Shown here: positions 8,033-8,280 of the stretch, in pieces
Numbering within the stretch: position 1 is the first letter of the stretch
Layout: each line of letters starts with the position of its first letter
Source of the DNA: Thermoleophilia bacterium
GTDB lineage: Bacteria; Actinomycetota; Thermoleophilia; Gaiellales; Gaiellaceae
NCBI GenBank assembly: GCA_025936595.1
Contig: JAICTB010000092.1
Location: forward strand, 1-8,280
Length of the DNA stretch: 8,280 nucleotides
Reading direction: 5' to 3'
Made by a program: the position numbers and the translations under genes
Notes under the pieces: generated by a model
Databases searched by the model: none
What the model was told of the DNA's origin: nothing
Seen by the model: the letters and a program-made list of their open reading frames with translations, nothing else

Positions 8033-8280
8033 GACGCCTCCAGGTGTGCGAGCGCCGCGTCGGCGAACGCCTCGGGCCGTTCGAGGTTGGCGAGGTGCGC
8101 GGCGCCTTCGAGAACCGCGCCTCGCGCGCCCGGTATCCGCGCGACGAGCAGGTCGGTGTCCGCGGCGGGGATCGACTCGTCGTCGGCGCCTGCCACGACG
8201 AGGGTCGGCGCAGCGACCTCGGCGAGCCGGTTGCGAAAGTCCCAGCCCGCGACTGCCTGGCAGCAGCCGGCGTACCCCTC
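8029..8280 (-). CDS. pcaD: 3-oxoadipate enol-lactonase, C-terminal part (5' end outside the window)
   Basis: The window edge cuts this gene, leaving the last 83 residues and the TGA stop. The visible part begins EGYAGCCQAVAGWDFR, then LAEVAAPTLVVAGADDES and PGARGAVLEGAAHLANLERPEAF, ending HLEAS. This is the C-terminal half of an alpha/beta hydrolase of the PcaD type: the GADD aspartate sits where the catalytic-acid region lies and the His in AAHLAN is the expected catalytic histidine. The nucleophilic serine would lie beyond the edge. It hydrolyses 3-oxoadipate enol-lactone, the product of PcaC, to 3-oxoadipate. The stop overlaps the pcaC ATG by 4 bases, so the two consecutive pathway steps are translated together. 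The absence of the N-terminus is only the window boundary, not a truncation that can be judged here. Confidence 0.9.
   Translation of the reverse strand, partial: EGYAGCCQAVAGWDFRNRLAEVAAPTLVVAGADDESIPAADTDLLVARIPGARGAVLEGAAHLANLERPEAFADAALAHLEAS
8037..8041 (-). promoter_or_regulatory. Shine-Dalgarno site of pcaC, inside the pcaD 3' end
   Basis: GGAGG on the minus strand lies 4 bases before the pcaC ATG and within the final pcaD codons. It supports an independent translation start for pcaC rather than a frameshifted fusion. Confidence 0.5.

Overview
The window is high-GC DNA with a strong preference for G or C at third codon positions, GTG starts, and stop/start overlaps of the GTGA and ATGA type. 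Together with an adenylate-cyclase/AAA/TPR regulator and a UgpC/MalK-type ATPase whose C-terminal region has an actinobacterial look, this suggests an actinobacterium, possibly of the Thermoleophilia (Gaiellales/Solirubrobacterales) kind. That placement is an inference from style and gene content; no rRNA or marker gene is present.

Layout. (1) 22-2951, plus strand: a two-gene unit. The first gene encodes a beta-CASP metallo-beta-lactamase-fold (RNase J/CPSF73-like) hydrolase fused to a C-terminal HAD phosphatase domain resembling polynucleotide 3'-phosphatases. Its stop codon overlaps the GTG start of a UgpC/MalK-type sugar ABC transporter ATPase that has no permease or binding-protein gene beside it in this window. 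(2) 2958-3368, minus strand: a short SAM-dependent methyltransferase that ends right after the 'PGG' motif, 6 bases from the ABC gene's stop, and looks 3'-truncated. (3) 3369-3514: a divergent promoter region. (4) 3515-6412, plus strand: a 965-residue class III nucleotide cyclase-AAA ATPase-TPR regulator, possibly translated from a leaderless mRNA. (5) 6413-6503: a short convergent spacer with only a weak GC-rich hairpin. (6) 6504-8280, minus strand: a protocatechuate-branch aromatic catabolism operon read pcaD (partial) -> pcaC -> pobA, with each junction a 4-base stop/start overlap.

How they work together. PobA hydroxylates 4-hydroxybenzoate to protocatechuate. PcaC and PcaD act further down the beta-ketoadipate route, turning 4-carboxymuconolactone into the enol-lactone and then into 3-oxoadipate. 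Ring cleavage (PcaGH) and cycloisomerisation (PcaB) are not in the window and are probably encoded upstream of pcaD. The cyclase regulator, the methyltransferase and the nuclease-phosphatase/ABC pair have no obvious link to this pathway. The most unusual item is the beta-CASP nuclease-HAD phosphatase fusion, which keeps essentially all metal and catalytic residues of both domains and is translationally coupled to a transporter ATPase.
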